A stretch of DNA of 64,000 nt from Notamacropus eugenii (taxonomy: Eukaryota > Chordata > Mammalia > Diprotodontia > Macropodidae): NCBI RefSeq assembly GCF_028372415.1, contig NC_092875.1:190245522-190309521 (forward strand), given 5' to 3'. Below are positions 23,702 to 35,205 of this stretch, piece after piece (position 1 is the stretch's first letter; every line of letters starts with the position of its first letter). Under the pieces are notes generated by a model. It was given only the letters and a program-made list of their open reading frames with translations, ran no database searches and was not told the DNA's origin. The position numbers and the translations under genes are program-made.

Positions 23702-23975
23702 TTATTTTTTTTTAATATATATTTTCTCAGTTTTAAATTCTCTCCCTCTCCCACTCATTGAGAAGGCAAGAAATATGATACTTATTACATATGTGAAGTT
23801 ATATGAAACATATTTCTACTTTAGACATGTTGCCAAAGAAAGTCAAGAAAAATAAAATGAAAAAAAGCTTCAGTCTGCACTCAGTATTTATCAGCTCTCT
23901 GTGTCTCTGGAAATACAGAGCATCTCTGGTCATGAGTCCTTTGAAATTGTCATGGATCATTGTGTTGGTCAGAGT
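23702..23975 (-). repeat. L1/HAL1-type 3' UTR fragment
   Basis: Contains the T-rich start, CTCTCCCTCTCCCACTCATT, GAGAAGGCAAGAAATATGATA and a stretch ending TTGTCATGGATCATTGTGTTGG. The same blocks occur, diverged, in the 3' region of HAL1-C (14850-14940). It is inserted in L2. Confidence 0.5.
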
Positions 23976-24455
23976 TCTGCTTAGCTCTCAAGGCCTTACA
24001 AAATCTAGCTTTCTGGTCCCATTGGACCTTATTCTTCTTTCTGCACACTAAGATCCAGTCAACCTGGCCTTTTCTTTGTTCATGAGTAGGCTACATCTTG
24101 AAGCATTTGTACTGGCTGTTCACCATGTCTATATAAACTCAGTTTTCTCTGCTTCATCGTTCCTTATTTTCTTTTTAAAGCTATAATTCAAGTACCAGTT
24201 TCTAGATGAAACATTTCCTGATTCCTCTGCTAGTGCCTGCCTCAAACTAGCTTGTATTTAACTTTATATATAAATTGCATTAACTCACTTTATATTTAAG
24301 TTGTATATCCCTTATATGTACTTGTCCTTCTCATGAGAATATAAAGCATTCAGAGTTGGAATAGTTTTATTCCTTGCACTTATATCCTCAGAGCCTTGTA
24401 TCCACAGTGCCTGATAAACAACAGGGGTTTAATAAATGCTTGTTGATGGACTGAT

Positions 24456-25096
24456 ATATTTAGTCTTTAACAATTTAAAAGTCTTGGCTTAGAAAAAAAT
24501 TCTCATACCTATATGAAAGAAGGTCCTCTGCAGATAACTCACAAAAGAACTTAGGAAATGTTTGTGCTTGAGAATGGGAAAGAGTAGTAGAAGAGAGGGA
24601 TTGTGTATGAAATACTTTGGCCAACAAGGAATTGCTACCAAAAACATTCTGGAAAACATTGGAAGAGGAATGCTTTGTCATGACACAGTGCCAATCAGAC
24701 ACAGACATCTCTGGGGAGGGATAGTGCTCTTTTTACAGATGACAAGGCTCTAAACAGAGTTGAATGGTATCTGAACAGCTCCAAATGAAAGCTATAGATG
24801 TAATTTATATAACTCCCATTCTCATGTTGGGTGCATTCCAAGATATTCCAAGACAGTTGCAGATGGCCTCTCCCAGAATTATGAAAAGCATTTGCTCACA
24901 TTAAAAAAAATTAAGCAAATAGTCCAAATTCATTCCTATGTGGTGGGGGGTAGGGTGGAATGTATCAATGTGCTTAAAGAGGTAGAGGGAAGTAATATCT
25001 ATTATGGAGGCTGCTACTCTAAAAATACTCTGGCGTAATTTAAATTTGTTTAGGTCTCTAACAACACAAGGGCAAGGAATGGAATTTTTTTTATAA
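24456..25096. other. Unassigned non-coding stretch
   Basis: No repeat, ORF or RNA gene recognised. AT-rich, with a short G run near 24955. Confidence 0.5.
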
Positions 25097-25245
25097 AGTT
25101 TGACAAGTTAGTAAAAATTGACTGTGATCTAATGCAAGAGAAACACTGGACTTGGAGGCTGTCTTATTGGAATGAAGATGGACAGAGGATCACAATATCT
25201 CAGAGCTGGAAAAATCTTCCATGGCTGTCATCATACCTTTTTTGT
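25097..25245 (+). repeat. Dispersed duplicate, copy 1 (partner at 28833-28973)
   Basis: From TTTGACAAGTTAGTAAAAAT to ATGGCTGTCATCATAC this matches 28833-28973 at roughly 90 percent by eye, including GCAAGAGAAACACTGGACTT unchanged. The 3' third looks like the terminus of a CR1/L3 element, but only the partner continues into CR1/L3, so the partner is the likely source. Confidence 0.75.
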
Positions 25246-25404
25246 CATCTTTGAACATTTTTCTTTGACAAATGAAAACATATATTTCTTTCAGAAGCTA
25301 TACTGAGACATTCTCATTAGGGACTTTGGTCCCCAAAAGTATTTTAATTAATAATGACTGTCTTCAAGGTTATCCAGTCTCTTTCATCTTTAAAAAACAA
25401 AAAC

Positions 25405-26545
25405 ACAACAAAAAACTTCTCAGCAGCTTTGGACACTGTTGACCATCCCCATCTCATAGACATAAATTGTCTTCTTTGACATTAAGCTTCCTCCATTTTA
25501 GGTCTTCCTTTTTCACCAGACTGTCTCCTTTCATCATCTTTCTTCTATCCAATGTATGGGAATACACCAAGACTCTGTCCTAGGTCATCTCTTTTCTCAC
25601 CTGGATGACTTTATTGACACCAATTTAGATGACTCCCAGGTCACACATCTCTTCCTAATCTCTTCCAATAACTCTCATTTCGTATTACCAACTGCCACTG
25701 AACATTTCCATTTGAATATCCTGTAAATATCTTTCACTCAACACATACAAAACAAATTTCATTATATTTTTCCCCAAATCCATTTCTCTAACTTTCCAAT
25801 TTTTGTTGACGGTGACACTATCTTTCAAGTCACCCAGTTTCAAAGCCATGGAGTCATTCCTGACCTTTCCCTCTCTCCTTAACCCCCACATCCCATCAGT
25901 TGCCCAGTCTTATTGATCCTACCTTCACAATATTTCTCAAATTGTCTATTGCTCTCTGCTCACGTAGCCTTTCCTAGTTTCAGGCCCTCATTACCATTTT
26001 CCTTGAAATCATTTCCCATTCACAAACCCCTCCTTTCAATCTTCCCCCCTTCCAATTTGCCCTCTTAACTGCCAAATTGATATTTTACCATGCCAACCCC
26101 CCAACCTAATAAAAAATAAAATAACAATTTTAAAAGAATCATTCTCTAATGAAATAAAAACTTGTTAGTCTGGCATTTTAAGCCTTTGTTAATCTAGCAC
26201 CAGCCTATCCATTATTATTTCATACGGTTTCATTTTATGTCTGGAATTCATCTCCTTTTCACCCCCAATCTTATACAAGTTATGGCTTCCTTCAAAGCAC
26301 AGGTCAGGTGCTACTTCCTATGCAAGACCTTTCCTGACCTTCCCTTCCCTTTTATTAGCACTCTAGCCTTAAAACAGCCTTGTGCTGATTTCCATATACT
26401 CTATATTTACTTGCATATCTTTTGTATTTGAAGACCTCCAAAGCTCCAGTAGAGTACACTGATCAATTTTTGTTTTTATAAACTTACTACACCTAACATA
26501 GTGCCTTGAACATAATGTTTGTTTGAATTGAATTGGAATTGCCTT
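25405..26545 (+). repeat. LINE-2 3' region
   Basis: Extended L2 similarity: TTTGGACACTGTTGACCATC, CCTAGGTCATCTCTTTTCTC, GATGACTCCCAGGTCACAC, CCTGACCTTTCCCTCTCTCC, then GTCTGGCATTTTAAG, CCTTCAAAGCACAGGTCAGG and ACATAGTGCCTTGAACATAATG. It includes the last part of the L2 coding region in decayed form and the 3' UTR. It abuts the KPNA2 pseudogene. Confidence 0.75.
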
Positions 26546-26587
26546 GGTGGATTGGCTAGAACCATTTATCAATCCCAAACATACTGG

Positions 26588-28543
26588 TTGAGCTGTAGTG
26601 GTTGCTGGAAGTCTAACCGTGACGCAGCTGCAACCTCCTCCCGCTTCCCATGAGGCCCGGCGACCTCCTACAACTTCCCTCCTTGCTTTTCTCCCAGTGT
26701 TGAATACAACCATGTCCACCAATGAAAATGCTAATTCACCAGCTGCCCAGCTTAACAGATTTAAGAACAAAGGGAAAGACAGCACAGAAATGAGGAAATG
26801 TATTGAAGTGAACGTAGAACTGAGGAAAGCGAAAAAAGATGACCAGATGCTGAAAAGAAGAAATGTTACCACTTTTCCTGATGATGCTACTTCTCCTCTG
26901 CAAGAAAACCGAAATAACAAGGGCTCTGCACTTTGGTCCATTGAAGATACTGTCAAAGGCATAAATAGTAATAATCTGGAGGTTCAACTTCAGGCTACCC
27001 AAGCTGCTAGGAAACTTCTTTCTAGGAAAAAACAGCCTCCCATAGACCAAATAATTGAGGCTGGTATGATTCCAAAGCTTGTAGGCTTCTTGGGCAGGAC
27101 AGACTGTAATCCTATTCAGTTTGAATCTGCTTGGGCACTTACTAACATTGCTTCTGGAACATCAGACCAAACCAAGGCTGTGGTAGATGGAGGGGCTATA
27201 CCTGCATTCATTGCCCTGTTGGCCTCTCCCCAGGCTCACATCAGTAAACAGGCAGTGTGGGCTCTGGGAAACATTGCAGGTGATGATTCAGCCTACAGAG
27301 ACTTGGTTATCAAGTATGGTGCAAGAGACCCTCTTTTAGCTCTGCTTGCAGTTCCTGATATGTCATCATTAGCATGTGGTGACTTAGGAAATCTTACCTG
27401 GACACTTTCAAATCTCTGTCGGAACAAGAATCCTGCTCCCCCAATTGAAGCTATTGAGCAAATTCTTCCTACATTAGTTCGTCTTTTGCATCATGATGAT
27501 CCAGAAGTTCTAGCAGATACCTGTTGGGCCATTTCCTACCTCACAGATGGCTCCAACGACAGGATTAAAGTGGTTGTGAAAACTGGAGTTGTCCCACAAC
27601 TAGTGAAACCTCTATGATCTGGTGAATTGCCCATAGGGACTCCTTCCTCATGGGCTATAGGAAACATTGTCACTGGGACAGATGAACAAACTCAGACTGT
27701 AATAGATTCAGGAACACTTGCTGTCTTTCCTAGCCTGCTTACTCACCCCAAAACCAGTATCCTGAAGGAGGCTGCATGGACCACATCAAACATCATAGCT
27801 GGAGATCAGGACCAAATACAGTAAGTTGTGAATCATGGATTAGTCCCATACTTGGTTGGAATTCTGTCAAAGGGAGACTTTAAGTCACAGAAAGAAACTG
27901 TATGGACTGTCACAAACTATACAAGTGGTGGAACAATTGAGCAGATTGTGTATCTTGTCCAAAATGGAATTCTGGAACCTTTAATCAACCTCTTGTCTGC
28001 AAAAGACAGCAAAATTGTCTTGGTTATTTTGGATGCAATTTCAAATAATTTTCTGGCTGCTGAAAAACTAAATGAAACTGAAAAACTCTGTATTCTAATT
28101 GAAGAATGTGCAGGACTAGACAGAATTGAAGCACTTCAATCCCATGAAAATGAAATGGTGTATAAGGCTTCCTCGAGCTTAATTGAAAAGTATTTCTCTG
28201 CAGAGGAAGAAGATCAAAATGTTGTCCCAGAATCTACCTCTGATGGCTTCCAGATTCAAGATGGCACACCTGGGACCTTTAACTTTTAGATTTTAGTCAA
28301 ACCTTCAAGTCTTTTATGCCTTGTTCTTGGTATGATTTTGTCTTACTGTCTCTCCATTTTAAGATCTTTTTTTAAATGTGACTTTTAATGTAGCACTAAT
28401 GTATACTTGAACAGTCTGGACTGTGTACGTACTGTATGAAACCTCTATCCTCAATAGGGTTCTTATTTCTATGTGGAATTTCCTGTCTTGCAGTGTCCTG
28501 TAAATAAAAGCTTAATTCCACAAAAAACAAAACAAAACAAAAA
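26588..28543 (+). pseudogene. KPNA2: KPNA2 (importin alpha) processed pseudogene
   Basis: KPNA2 binds classical nuclear localisation signals and importin beta for nuclear import. The copy is intronless, with about 124 bases of 5' UTR, a coding frame from ATG 26712 to stop 28287-28289, 3' UTR, AATAAA at 28503-28508 and an A-rich tail. The frame would be 525 aa, about four short of the usual length. Two in-frame stops break it, TGA at 27615-27617 and TAA at 27822-27824, but there is no frameshift. The importin-beta-binding segment is recognisable ([18 protein letters not shown]), with the upstream Arg cluster changed to MRKCIEV. Armadillo repeats follow with many conserved phrases, such as [11 protein letters not shown] and [20 protein letters not shown]. 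It ends [10 protein letters not shown] weak flanking match AAACAT may be its target duplication. Confidence 0.95.
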
Positions 28544-28616
28544 ACATTCCTTTTTAGATCATGAACCAGCAGAGAACTCTCAATAGGTCAGAAAGGACTG
28601 AGAATCAGACAAGAAG

Positions 28617-28830
28617 GCGCTGAGGGACAGAATAAAGGGAAGAAAGTTTATCATTATTGTTACTATAGATTTTAAGAACTAAGAATTTTGGGAAGGGCAG
28701 AATAAAGGGAAGAAAGTTTATTATTTCATGTATTTTAAGAATTAAGAATTTTGGGAGGAGCAGAATGAAGGGAAGAAACTTTTTTACGATTATTTTATAG
28801 ATTTTTAGAAATACAGATTTTGGTAGAAAA
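28617..28830 (+). repeat. Minisatellite, three diverged units of about 65-75 bp
   Basis: Units begin GACAGAATAAAGGGAAGAAAG, GGCAGAATAAAGGGAAGAAAG and AGCAGAATGAAGGGAAGAAAC, and each ends with a variant of AAGAATTTTGGGA. There is no open gene here; the minus-strand ORF across it is a by-product of the period. Confidence 0.8.
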
Positions 28831-28832
28831 AA

Positions 28833-28973
28833 ATTTGACAAGTCAGTAAAAATTGGCTGAGGTTAATGCAAGAGAAACACTGGACTTGGAGGCTGTCTTA
28901 TCGGAATGAAGTTGGACAGATGATCACAGAATATCTCAGAGCTGGAAAAGACTTCCATGGTTGTCATCATACT
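28833..28973 (+). repeat. Dispersed duplicate, copy 2 (partner at 25097-25245)
   Basis: Near-identical to the 25097 copy. The first part has no recognised family. The last part (ATATCTCAGAGCTGGAAAAG) is the edge of the CR1/L3 element that continues to 30127, so this site looks original. Confidence 0.75.
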
Positions 28974-30127
28974 AAAAAAAGGATCCAATTTAATTACTCA
29001 ATAATAAGTCATCCAGTCATTGCTTGACTATTTCCAATGAAGTAGAATCAATTCCATTTGTAGGATAGGTCTATTTGGAAGTTTTACCTGACAGCAGTTT
29101 CCACCTGTTCCTCCTAGTTCTTCCCTCTAGAGCCAAACAGAACAAGTCTAACCTTTTGACCAGGTAACATTTCTTTAACTACATCCATCATCAATGATAT
29201 TGATAGGTTTTAAAAAGTTTATGAAGCCTTTTACAAACATTATTCAATATTCAAAACATCCCTGGGAGGTAGGTGCAAAAGACTGAAACCTGCCTAGGGT
29301 CCAACTTGTAGCTATTAAGTGCTTGGGGCCATATTTCAGCTCAGTTCTTCCGACCTGCAGATTGGGCTGCTCTAAGCCACTGCACCACCGCTTGAAGGCA
29401 GGTAGTTATCATATCAACCCTAGATTTTCTAAGCTAAACAGCAGAATATGTAATCCGTTTCACCACTATTGTTGATGTTCCCTGTATGCTGCAACTTTTA
29501 AGAAATATCAACCAGAACTGAACACAATACTCTGTATGTGATTTGATGAGGGAAGACATAATTATATTGAGACTGCCATAACTGTATTATTCCTGGAAAT
29601 TGTGTTACCTTGGTAGAAGGAGGGGAGGAGGAGCTGCCATATCACACTGTTAAATCACATTGAGCTTGCAGACCACCAAAATCCCCAGACCTTTTTTGAA
29701 CTGCTACCTATGCCTCCATTATTCTTGTATTTGTGAGATTTTTCTTTTTTTTACTGCAAGAATAGATTTTACACTTATCACTACTGAATTTCAATTCTGA
29801 TTTCATCTCTATGTAATAACTATACCATTCCCCCTTACCTTCCAGTTTAGTAATCTAGACAAAAAAGACGAGTCTGCAATGGCCTAGTCCTCACAAAGCC
29901 ATGCTGAGAGCTCTGCTTCCTTTATAGATGTCCTATACTAACCTCTTTAATATTTTAGAAAGCTGTCAGGAATTGACTTCAAGTCACTGTTTTGTCATTT
30001 GTGAACGGCTCAACTGTTGTTTTATTTCTTACATGGTTGCTGCCCTCTGGTCTCTAGCTTGGTGGATAAATACTATTGGTTTTCTCTACCACCTTCCTTG
30101 TTCTTTTTCAGACACCTTTCTTTCCTT
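28915..30127 (-). repeat. CR1/L3-type LINE 3' region
   Basis: Plus-strand reading follows antisense CR1/L3: AAGTCATCCAGTCATTGCTTG, CACCTGTTCCTCCTAGTTC, CCAAACAGAACAAGTC, then after a SINE AACCAGAACTGAACACAAT, ACTCTGTATGTGATTTGATG, GATTTTACACTTATCACTAC and AAAGCCATGCTGAG. Non-coding and old. Confidence 0.65.
29205..29400 (-). repeat. CORE-SINE fragment inside CR1/L3
   Basis: Shows AAACATCCCTGGGAGGTAGG, ACCTGCCTAGGGTCCAACTTG and CACTGCACCACCGCTTG, the diverged reverse complement of a MIR/MAR-type SINE. Confidence 0.65.
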
Positions 30128-30390
30128 TTTGGAGAGTCTCCCTGCCTCATCCAGGTTGTAAGTGCAGTGGCCATTCACATGCCCAATGCCCATGACTGAA
30201 CAACAGTTTCTAATTGTTCCTCCTTAAGCAGATCCGTAGCCTCCTGATGGGGTTGGCATTGGAGACTCACCATATATTAGTAACTAATCGATCAGTTTTA
30301 ATCTATTGCAGCTCAAAACTCCCAACCTCAAGCAATCCACTGGCTTCGGCTTCCCCAAGAGCAAGGATTACCAGCATGCACCACTATGCC
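30128..30390 (-). pseudogene. RN7SL: 7SL (SRP) RNA pseudogene, decayed
   Basis: The minus strand reads from 30390 in 7SL RNA order: GTGGTGCATGCTGGTAATCC (5' Alu domain), GCTTGAGGTTGGGAGTTTTG, ATATGGTGAGTCTCC (S domain), CTTAAGGAGGAACAATTAG, then GTGAATGGCCACTGCACTTA and CAACCTGGATGAGGC at the 3' end. Spacing fits the near-full-length RNA (about 300 nt; 263 kept), so it derives from 7SL itself and not from a dimeric Alu, which marsupials lack. It has many substitutions and cannot be an active SRP RNA gene. The A tail is not clear; a T-rich stretch lies at 30096-30130. Confidence 0.8.
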
Positions 30391-31224
30391 TTTTGAAGAG
30401 AAAAAAAAAATATACTGACTTTCAAGATCTGGACTCTATAAAGATGTGTAAGTTCCACTGTGCTTATAAAATCAAATTAATGATGCATTACGGCAGTTCA
30501 AACTGAAAGCCTGGAGGCAACGGTACCTTGACTTTTTATAATAGTAATTTATAACTACATGCTCTTCTCCACCCCAACCCCTTGTGACAAAACTAAGCAA
30601 GACTCGCCCTCCCCCCCTCAAAAAAACCATTATATGAGAGCATATGCAACTAATTCTCTGCTGAATATTGAATGCTTCATTGTTTTCTGGCATGAAAAAT
30701 GGTCAGTCAGTCCTAGCTCTCCTACTTTTAGCATTGTTTTGTTTACATTATTGTAGCTAACATGTATTGTCTTCCTGGGTCTGCTTACCTGGTTTTGCTG
30801 ACTCGCTCTGCATCAGTTTACATTTTTTCATGTTTCCCTGAATTGTCACTTTTTTTTTAAGATGCTTTACTTCACAGTCTCCAAGAGAAGCCTCCCTTTT
30901 AACAAAAAAGTTAAACAAAGCAAACAGTCCATGTCTTATAACATACGTGAACCTCACACCTGTGGAGTCCAGTCTCTTTACAGATGAGTAAGTTTAATCA
31001 GCAACTATCTGGAAACAAGATTAATCCTATCAGCATTTATTTGGATGATTTTTGGTGTTTTCTTCACATTACTGCCATTTTTGTACATATTATTCTCAAT
31101 TCTGTTGCTTTTGCTCTTTATCAATACATATATCTTCCCAAGATTCTCTGAATTCCTATTTGCTTTTTCTTATTCCATTCCATTCATATTACACAACTGT
31201 TCAGTGAGCACACTCTTTAGTATT
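30391..31224. other. Unassigned non-coding stretch
   Basis: No repeat or gene recognised. C-rich run at 30608-30618; otherwise AT-rich. Confidence 0.5.
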
Positions 31225-31345
31225 TGAAAGTTCAAAAGGATCATGTAGTTTAATAACTGAATAAACTGAGGTCCTCTCAAAGACTTACTTTGCCTAGTCA
31301 CACATAATTATCAAGTAGAAGAATTAGGATTCAAACCTAGTTTTG
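31225..31345 (-). repeat. CORE-SINE fragment
   Basis: ACTGAGGTCCTCTCAAAGAC, TTGCCTAGTCACACATAATT and GATTCAAACCTAGTTTT match the reverse of the SINE core in diverged form. Confidence 0.55.
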
Positions 31346-32345
31346 ATTGGGATACCATTTATCACATAAAGTTGGCATGACCCAACCATTCTTCATTTAT
31401 TGGTGTTTGGTAGTTGTTTCTGCATTCCTTAGGTCATTGACTGTTACTTTAGATACTGCTGGCATTTTGAATGGTATTTTTTTCCTGGTAATACCAAATA
31501 GAAAATATAAGTCTTTGTGGAAATACTTTGCATTCTATTGCTTTGCTGAAGTTATGCTCTCTGGAGTTTAAGCAAATCGTCATTTACTTAAATGCGATGG
31601 GAATAATGCTATCTCCTTGTCCATATTTATACATTTAATTTTTTTAAATGATTTTATTTTTAATTTATGGAATAAAATAAGCATTTCTATAACATGGTAT
31701 AATAAAAAAGTTGATTGCATATGAAATTTCAAATCTATATACATTTTTTAAAATTTAAGACTTTCAAAATTTTTTAGAATATGTAGAATTTAACATTTTA
31801 ATTTTTTAAATTGTAGAACATATATTCCTCTTTATTATTTGATAAAATTCACATCCAAGGAGGGCATGGTTTTTTCTCCATTTGCAGTTCACCTATGGTT
31901 CATTTGATTTATCTTAGATTGCACAATTTTGCTTTTTTGATCCAGTTAGCTGTTTATATGGCTTGTTAGTCTTTTCTTATTTTTATTACATTGTCTTATT
32001 TCAATTCTGTCTATTTGTCTTTTGATTTTCAATATCTCTTTCACAAGACTGGGTTTTAAGATTGCTAATAAGTTTTTTTTTGAAACTGCATGTTTAATTT
32101 ATCGATTCTTTTCTTAATAATCTAAGTTTTCAGGGATACGAAGATCTATCATTACCTTTAACATGATCATTTATTACTTGTGATTTGTTCTTTGATTCAT
32201 TATTCACAATAACCCAATTAGATCTGTATATTTTGTCTATATATAGATCCTTTATTATTATTCTTTCATGGCATTATGATCTACAAAAGACATATTTAAG
32301 CAATCCTCTATTTCCCACTTTTATAGCATTTGGATAATATTTAAA
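31346..32345 (-). repeat. Degraded L1 ORF2 remnant
   Basis: Short blocks resemble antisense L1 ORF2 as seen in element Z: TTGCTTTGCTGAAGTTATG (compare 7005-7025) and TTTCATGGCATTATGATCTA (compare 8430). Between these the match is weak and no frame survives. It is older than Z. Confidence 0.4.
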
Positions 32346-32397
32346 ATAATTAGATTATTAGAATACCTTCGCAACATGGTATGCAATTGCAACAATC

Positions 32398-32530
32398 ATA
32401 GAATTTTTGAGCTGGAAAAGACCTAAGATATAATCTAGTAGGGCCAACCCTTTTATATTTCATAGATGTAGAAACTAAAGCCCAGAGGTAGGATTTGAAC
32501 CCAGCTCTTTTATCTCAAACTCCTGTGCAG
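32398..32530 (-). repeat. CORE-SINE with GAGCTGGAAAAGACC tail
   Basis: CATAGAATTTTTGAGCTGG, CATAGATGTAGAAACTAAAG and GATTTGAACCCAGCTC give the reverse of a MIR/MAR-type SINE including its 3' tail. Confidence 0.65.
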
Positions 32531-33464
32531 GTTATATTTCTGCAATAATAATATGATACAAGCTATTGACAACTACAAGGTGTTTTAATTTGGTTGAAAC
32601 AAAATGTTCTCAACATTAATTACAACTTATAAATAGTTCTATTAATTAAAATAACAGCAAGTATGCTTTCAATTTCTTTCTTTCCATAAATACTCCTGTT
32701 GGAATTCATCAAGCTAGTTGCTATCTATAGTACTTGCTTTTAAATTGTACACATAAAAACCTGAATTCTTCTATTCCACAAATATATTGACTATTTCTTT
32801 CTACAAGAGTTCTGCTAATGTATAAAAACTAATTACAGTTTAATTATCTAGAATATATAAAATTACAAGATAAACATTTCAACTGTTCTCTAATTCAGAA
32901 TAACCACAATGAATAAAAGGTCAAATTAAAATTTAAGTACAGAACAGTTTGATTTACATTCATCTTTCAAAATTCACCTCCAAAATGCTAAGTCTTTGAA
33001 AGACTGCCTTCTGTTCACCATATTGAAGTAGTACCATTTTTCATAACAGGGAAGGCAGTGTAAAAGTGACTCAATCAGTTATGCATTACTTTATTTTCAA
33101 CAGTGTTTCATAAACTCAGACATTATCTAGTCACCTTATAAGGAAAATACAAGTACAAGCAGAAATGGTTGTGTATGTTTATTTTTCAATTAAAAAAAAA
33201 AAAACCTGTAAATTTATATGAAAATTAGGCATGGCTCCCCAGGGATCTGATGAGCTGTAAGGGAACCAACTAGATCTCACAAAATGTAGTCACCTCCCCG
33301 CTCTCCAGGGTACTCACTAAAGCATTTAAATTTTCCCTGCTCTCAGAATTTCTTACCTAGCACATGAAGAGGTATACCATCCTCTCATTCAGATAACTGT
33401 TAATTTTTATACAGCAAGTTTTTCCAGTAATATGGTGTACCTTCATTTTGATTTAAAACTACAA
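32531..33464. other. AT-rich stretch downstream of NUP153
   Basis: No ORF or clear repeat. Two further minus-strand AATAAA hexamers lie here (near 33090 and 33180), so the NUP153 3' UTR could extend further than the site given at 33484. Confidence 0.4.
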
Positions 33465-34531
33465 CAAAAAGTATTTCATAATTTTTATTGATGGCATTTA
33501 TCCCATGGTTTAACATGTTAATTATACTGTAATAAACATGGCTTTAATATTAAACTTTTCCGTATTATCCAAAGTCACCACAGTCCATTTCAGTAAATAT
33601 AAAAATATATACTTAATACTTTGTACAATACTGGTTTTTGGTCCAAACAAAAATGGATCAGAAAAGCCAATAAACTCACTTTAAGAATTCCCAATTTTCT
33701 TTAAAGATTTTCTAAATGGATTTAGGCAACTTTGAATAATGGGATTTACATAATAAAATCTTGAGACAATACTAAACAAAAAAATGTCGTTAACACACAA
33801 AATTAAAATTTCAAGTTCACAGATTTATGTTATGCCAAAAAGTACGTACAGAAACAAAATTGTATTTACACAAGTTTCATAATAAAATAATGAAAAGGCA
33901 AGACAAGGTGATGGAGCCATAAGAATGAAAATATAGAAATAGCATATAATTATTAAATGGAGAACTAGATCTAACAAGTCCTTAGCATGGACCATTCTTT
34001 AATCAGTCTTCCTCTATCAGAAAATTTTAGTGCACAATACACCCAACTCACTCACTTCACACATACACCAGCACAAACTCAGCATAGAAATCATTCATTT
34101 CAACATTCTCTAATCTATACAGAATCCCTCACTGATATAATTACAATTTAAACGCGTTCCACAAACGCACATTAGCACACATATTGGTGCAGATGTAGAG
34201 GTATTATACAAAGCCATTTGCTGTGTAGGCTATATTCATGTATATAGCCAGACCATGCCAAGTCAGTGGATAAGAAGATGCTGGATCCTAAAATAATTTC
34301 CCTTAAGAACCTCCCTGTCACCCGGCTCTAGCTATTATTTTTTTAAAAAGGGAGAAAAGAAGGTGGCAGAGAGTGGTTGGTGAAGGGTAAGAAGGATGTA
34401 GGGGGAGAAGGAAAAACTTTTTGAAAATTAAAGATGTCCTTAAGCAGAACTGATTTCAAATAACCCCAGCACAGTAAGTGAATGCAGAGTACAAGCTGTT
34501 AAAATTGATGTTTCTATCATTGTTCTCACAT
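33465..34531 (-). other. NUP153: NUP153 3' UTR (approximate)
   Basis: Follows directly after the NUP153 stop at 34532-34534. The region has no recognisable insertion. The distal end is set by the candidate signal at 33484 and is uncertain. Confidence 0.5.
33484..33489 (-). promoter_or_regulatory. Candidate NUP153 poly(A) signal
   Basis: AATAAA on the minus strand, followed 15-30 bases later by a TTTTTGTTGTAG tract suited to cleavage-factor binding. It would give a 3' UTR of about 1.07 kb. Alternatives are near 33180 and 33090. Confidence 0.4.
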
Positions 34532-34616
34532 TTATTTCCTGCGCCTAATAGCAGTTTTTATCTTCCGACCAGAAACTGAAGTGCCAGAAGCAGAAAACAT
34601 ATTTTTTCCATTTGTC
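34532..34616 (-). CDS. NUP153: NUP153 last coding exon (C-terminus)
   Basis: The acceptor is a T-rich tract ending TTTTGGCAG at 34617. The first base completes a Gly codon split by the intron. The peptide TNGKNMFSASGTSVSGRK is followed by the basic end IKTAIRRRK and TAA at 34532-34534. This short basic tail is the conserved NUP153 terminus. Confidence 0.95.
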
Positions 34617-34656
34617 CTGCCAAAAAAGAAAAATAAAGAGTTAGTTGATAATATGA

Positions 34657-34930
34657 GGGGGGCAATTAGGCAGTGCAGGAAATGGAGTACCTGAATTGGA
34701 GTTAGGGTGATCAGATTTCAAATTCTATCTAAGACTACTTTACTAGGTGTGTGACCCTGGGTAAATCACTTAACCCCTACCCTATTTGCTCCAATTCTTC
34801 ATTTGTAAAATAGTGGCACACTGGAGAAGACAATGACAGACTGTTGCAGTACCTTTGCCAAGAAAACCCATGGACAAAAAGTTCATGGGGTCATGTAGAG
34901 TCAGGCAAGACTGAGCAATTTAACCACAGT
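34657..34930 (+). repeat. Marsupial tRNA-like SINE
   Basis: GGGCAATTAGGCAGTGC, TGTGTGACCCTGGGTAAATC, CATTTGTAAAATAG, CCTTTGCCAAGAAAACCC and GGGGTCATGTAGAGTCAGG are the order of a full SINE. Short ATATGA repeats at the edges may be its target duplication. It lies in the last NUP153 intron, antisense to the gene. Confidence 0.8.
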
Positions 34931-35205
34931 ATATGACATAATATTCATTCAGGTTCAATATGCTTCCTAAGTGTGGCTTGTAATAACAAAAAGAGAAATT
35001 AATTTTTAATGCAAATCCATTGGGGTACATGACCTGTATGTGATAAAAAAAAAAAACTTTGCTTTTCCTCACATATTCTATTTCTCTAGAATTAATAATT
35101 ATAAATAACTTTTATGTGAATGATGACTTTACCTGAACACCAACAATATCAAAATGAAAAAAAACCAATAAATTACCTCCATCAAAATAGAAAGGGCCTT
35201 CTTAC

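Larger units (their letters stand above)
22926..24455 (+). repeat. LINE-2 3' region, split by later insertions
   Basis: L2 phrases TAGATTATTACAACAG (22931) and CCTCCTAATTAATTAGTCC (23539) are contiguous in the family and are separated here by an insertion at about 22945-23537. A second insertion lies at about 23702-23975. L2 then continues to its 3' end with TGCTTGTTGATGGACTGAT at 24438-24456. Confidence 0.7.

Noticed and set aside
26369..26962. Minus-strand 197-codon ORF over the start of the KPNA2 pseudogene
   Set aside because: It is antisense to the 5' UTR and the first coding part of the retrocopy; no domain seen.
26588..28543. KPNA2 copy as a functional gene beside NUP153
   Set aside because: No introns, an A-rich tail and two in-frame stops show a processed pseudogene; proximity to a transport gene is taken as chance.
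28605..28841. Minus-strand ORF with repeated FLPFIL-type units
   Set aside because: The repeat is a consequence of the minisatellite period; there is no start context or gene structure.
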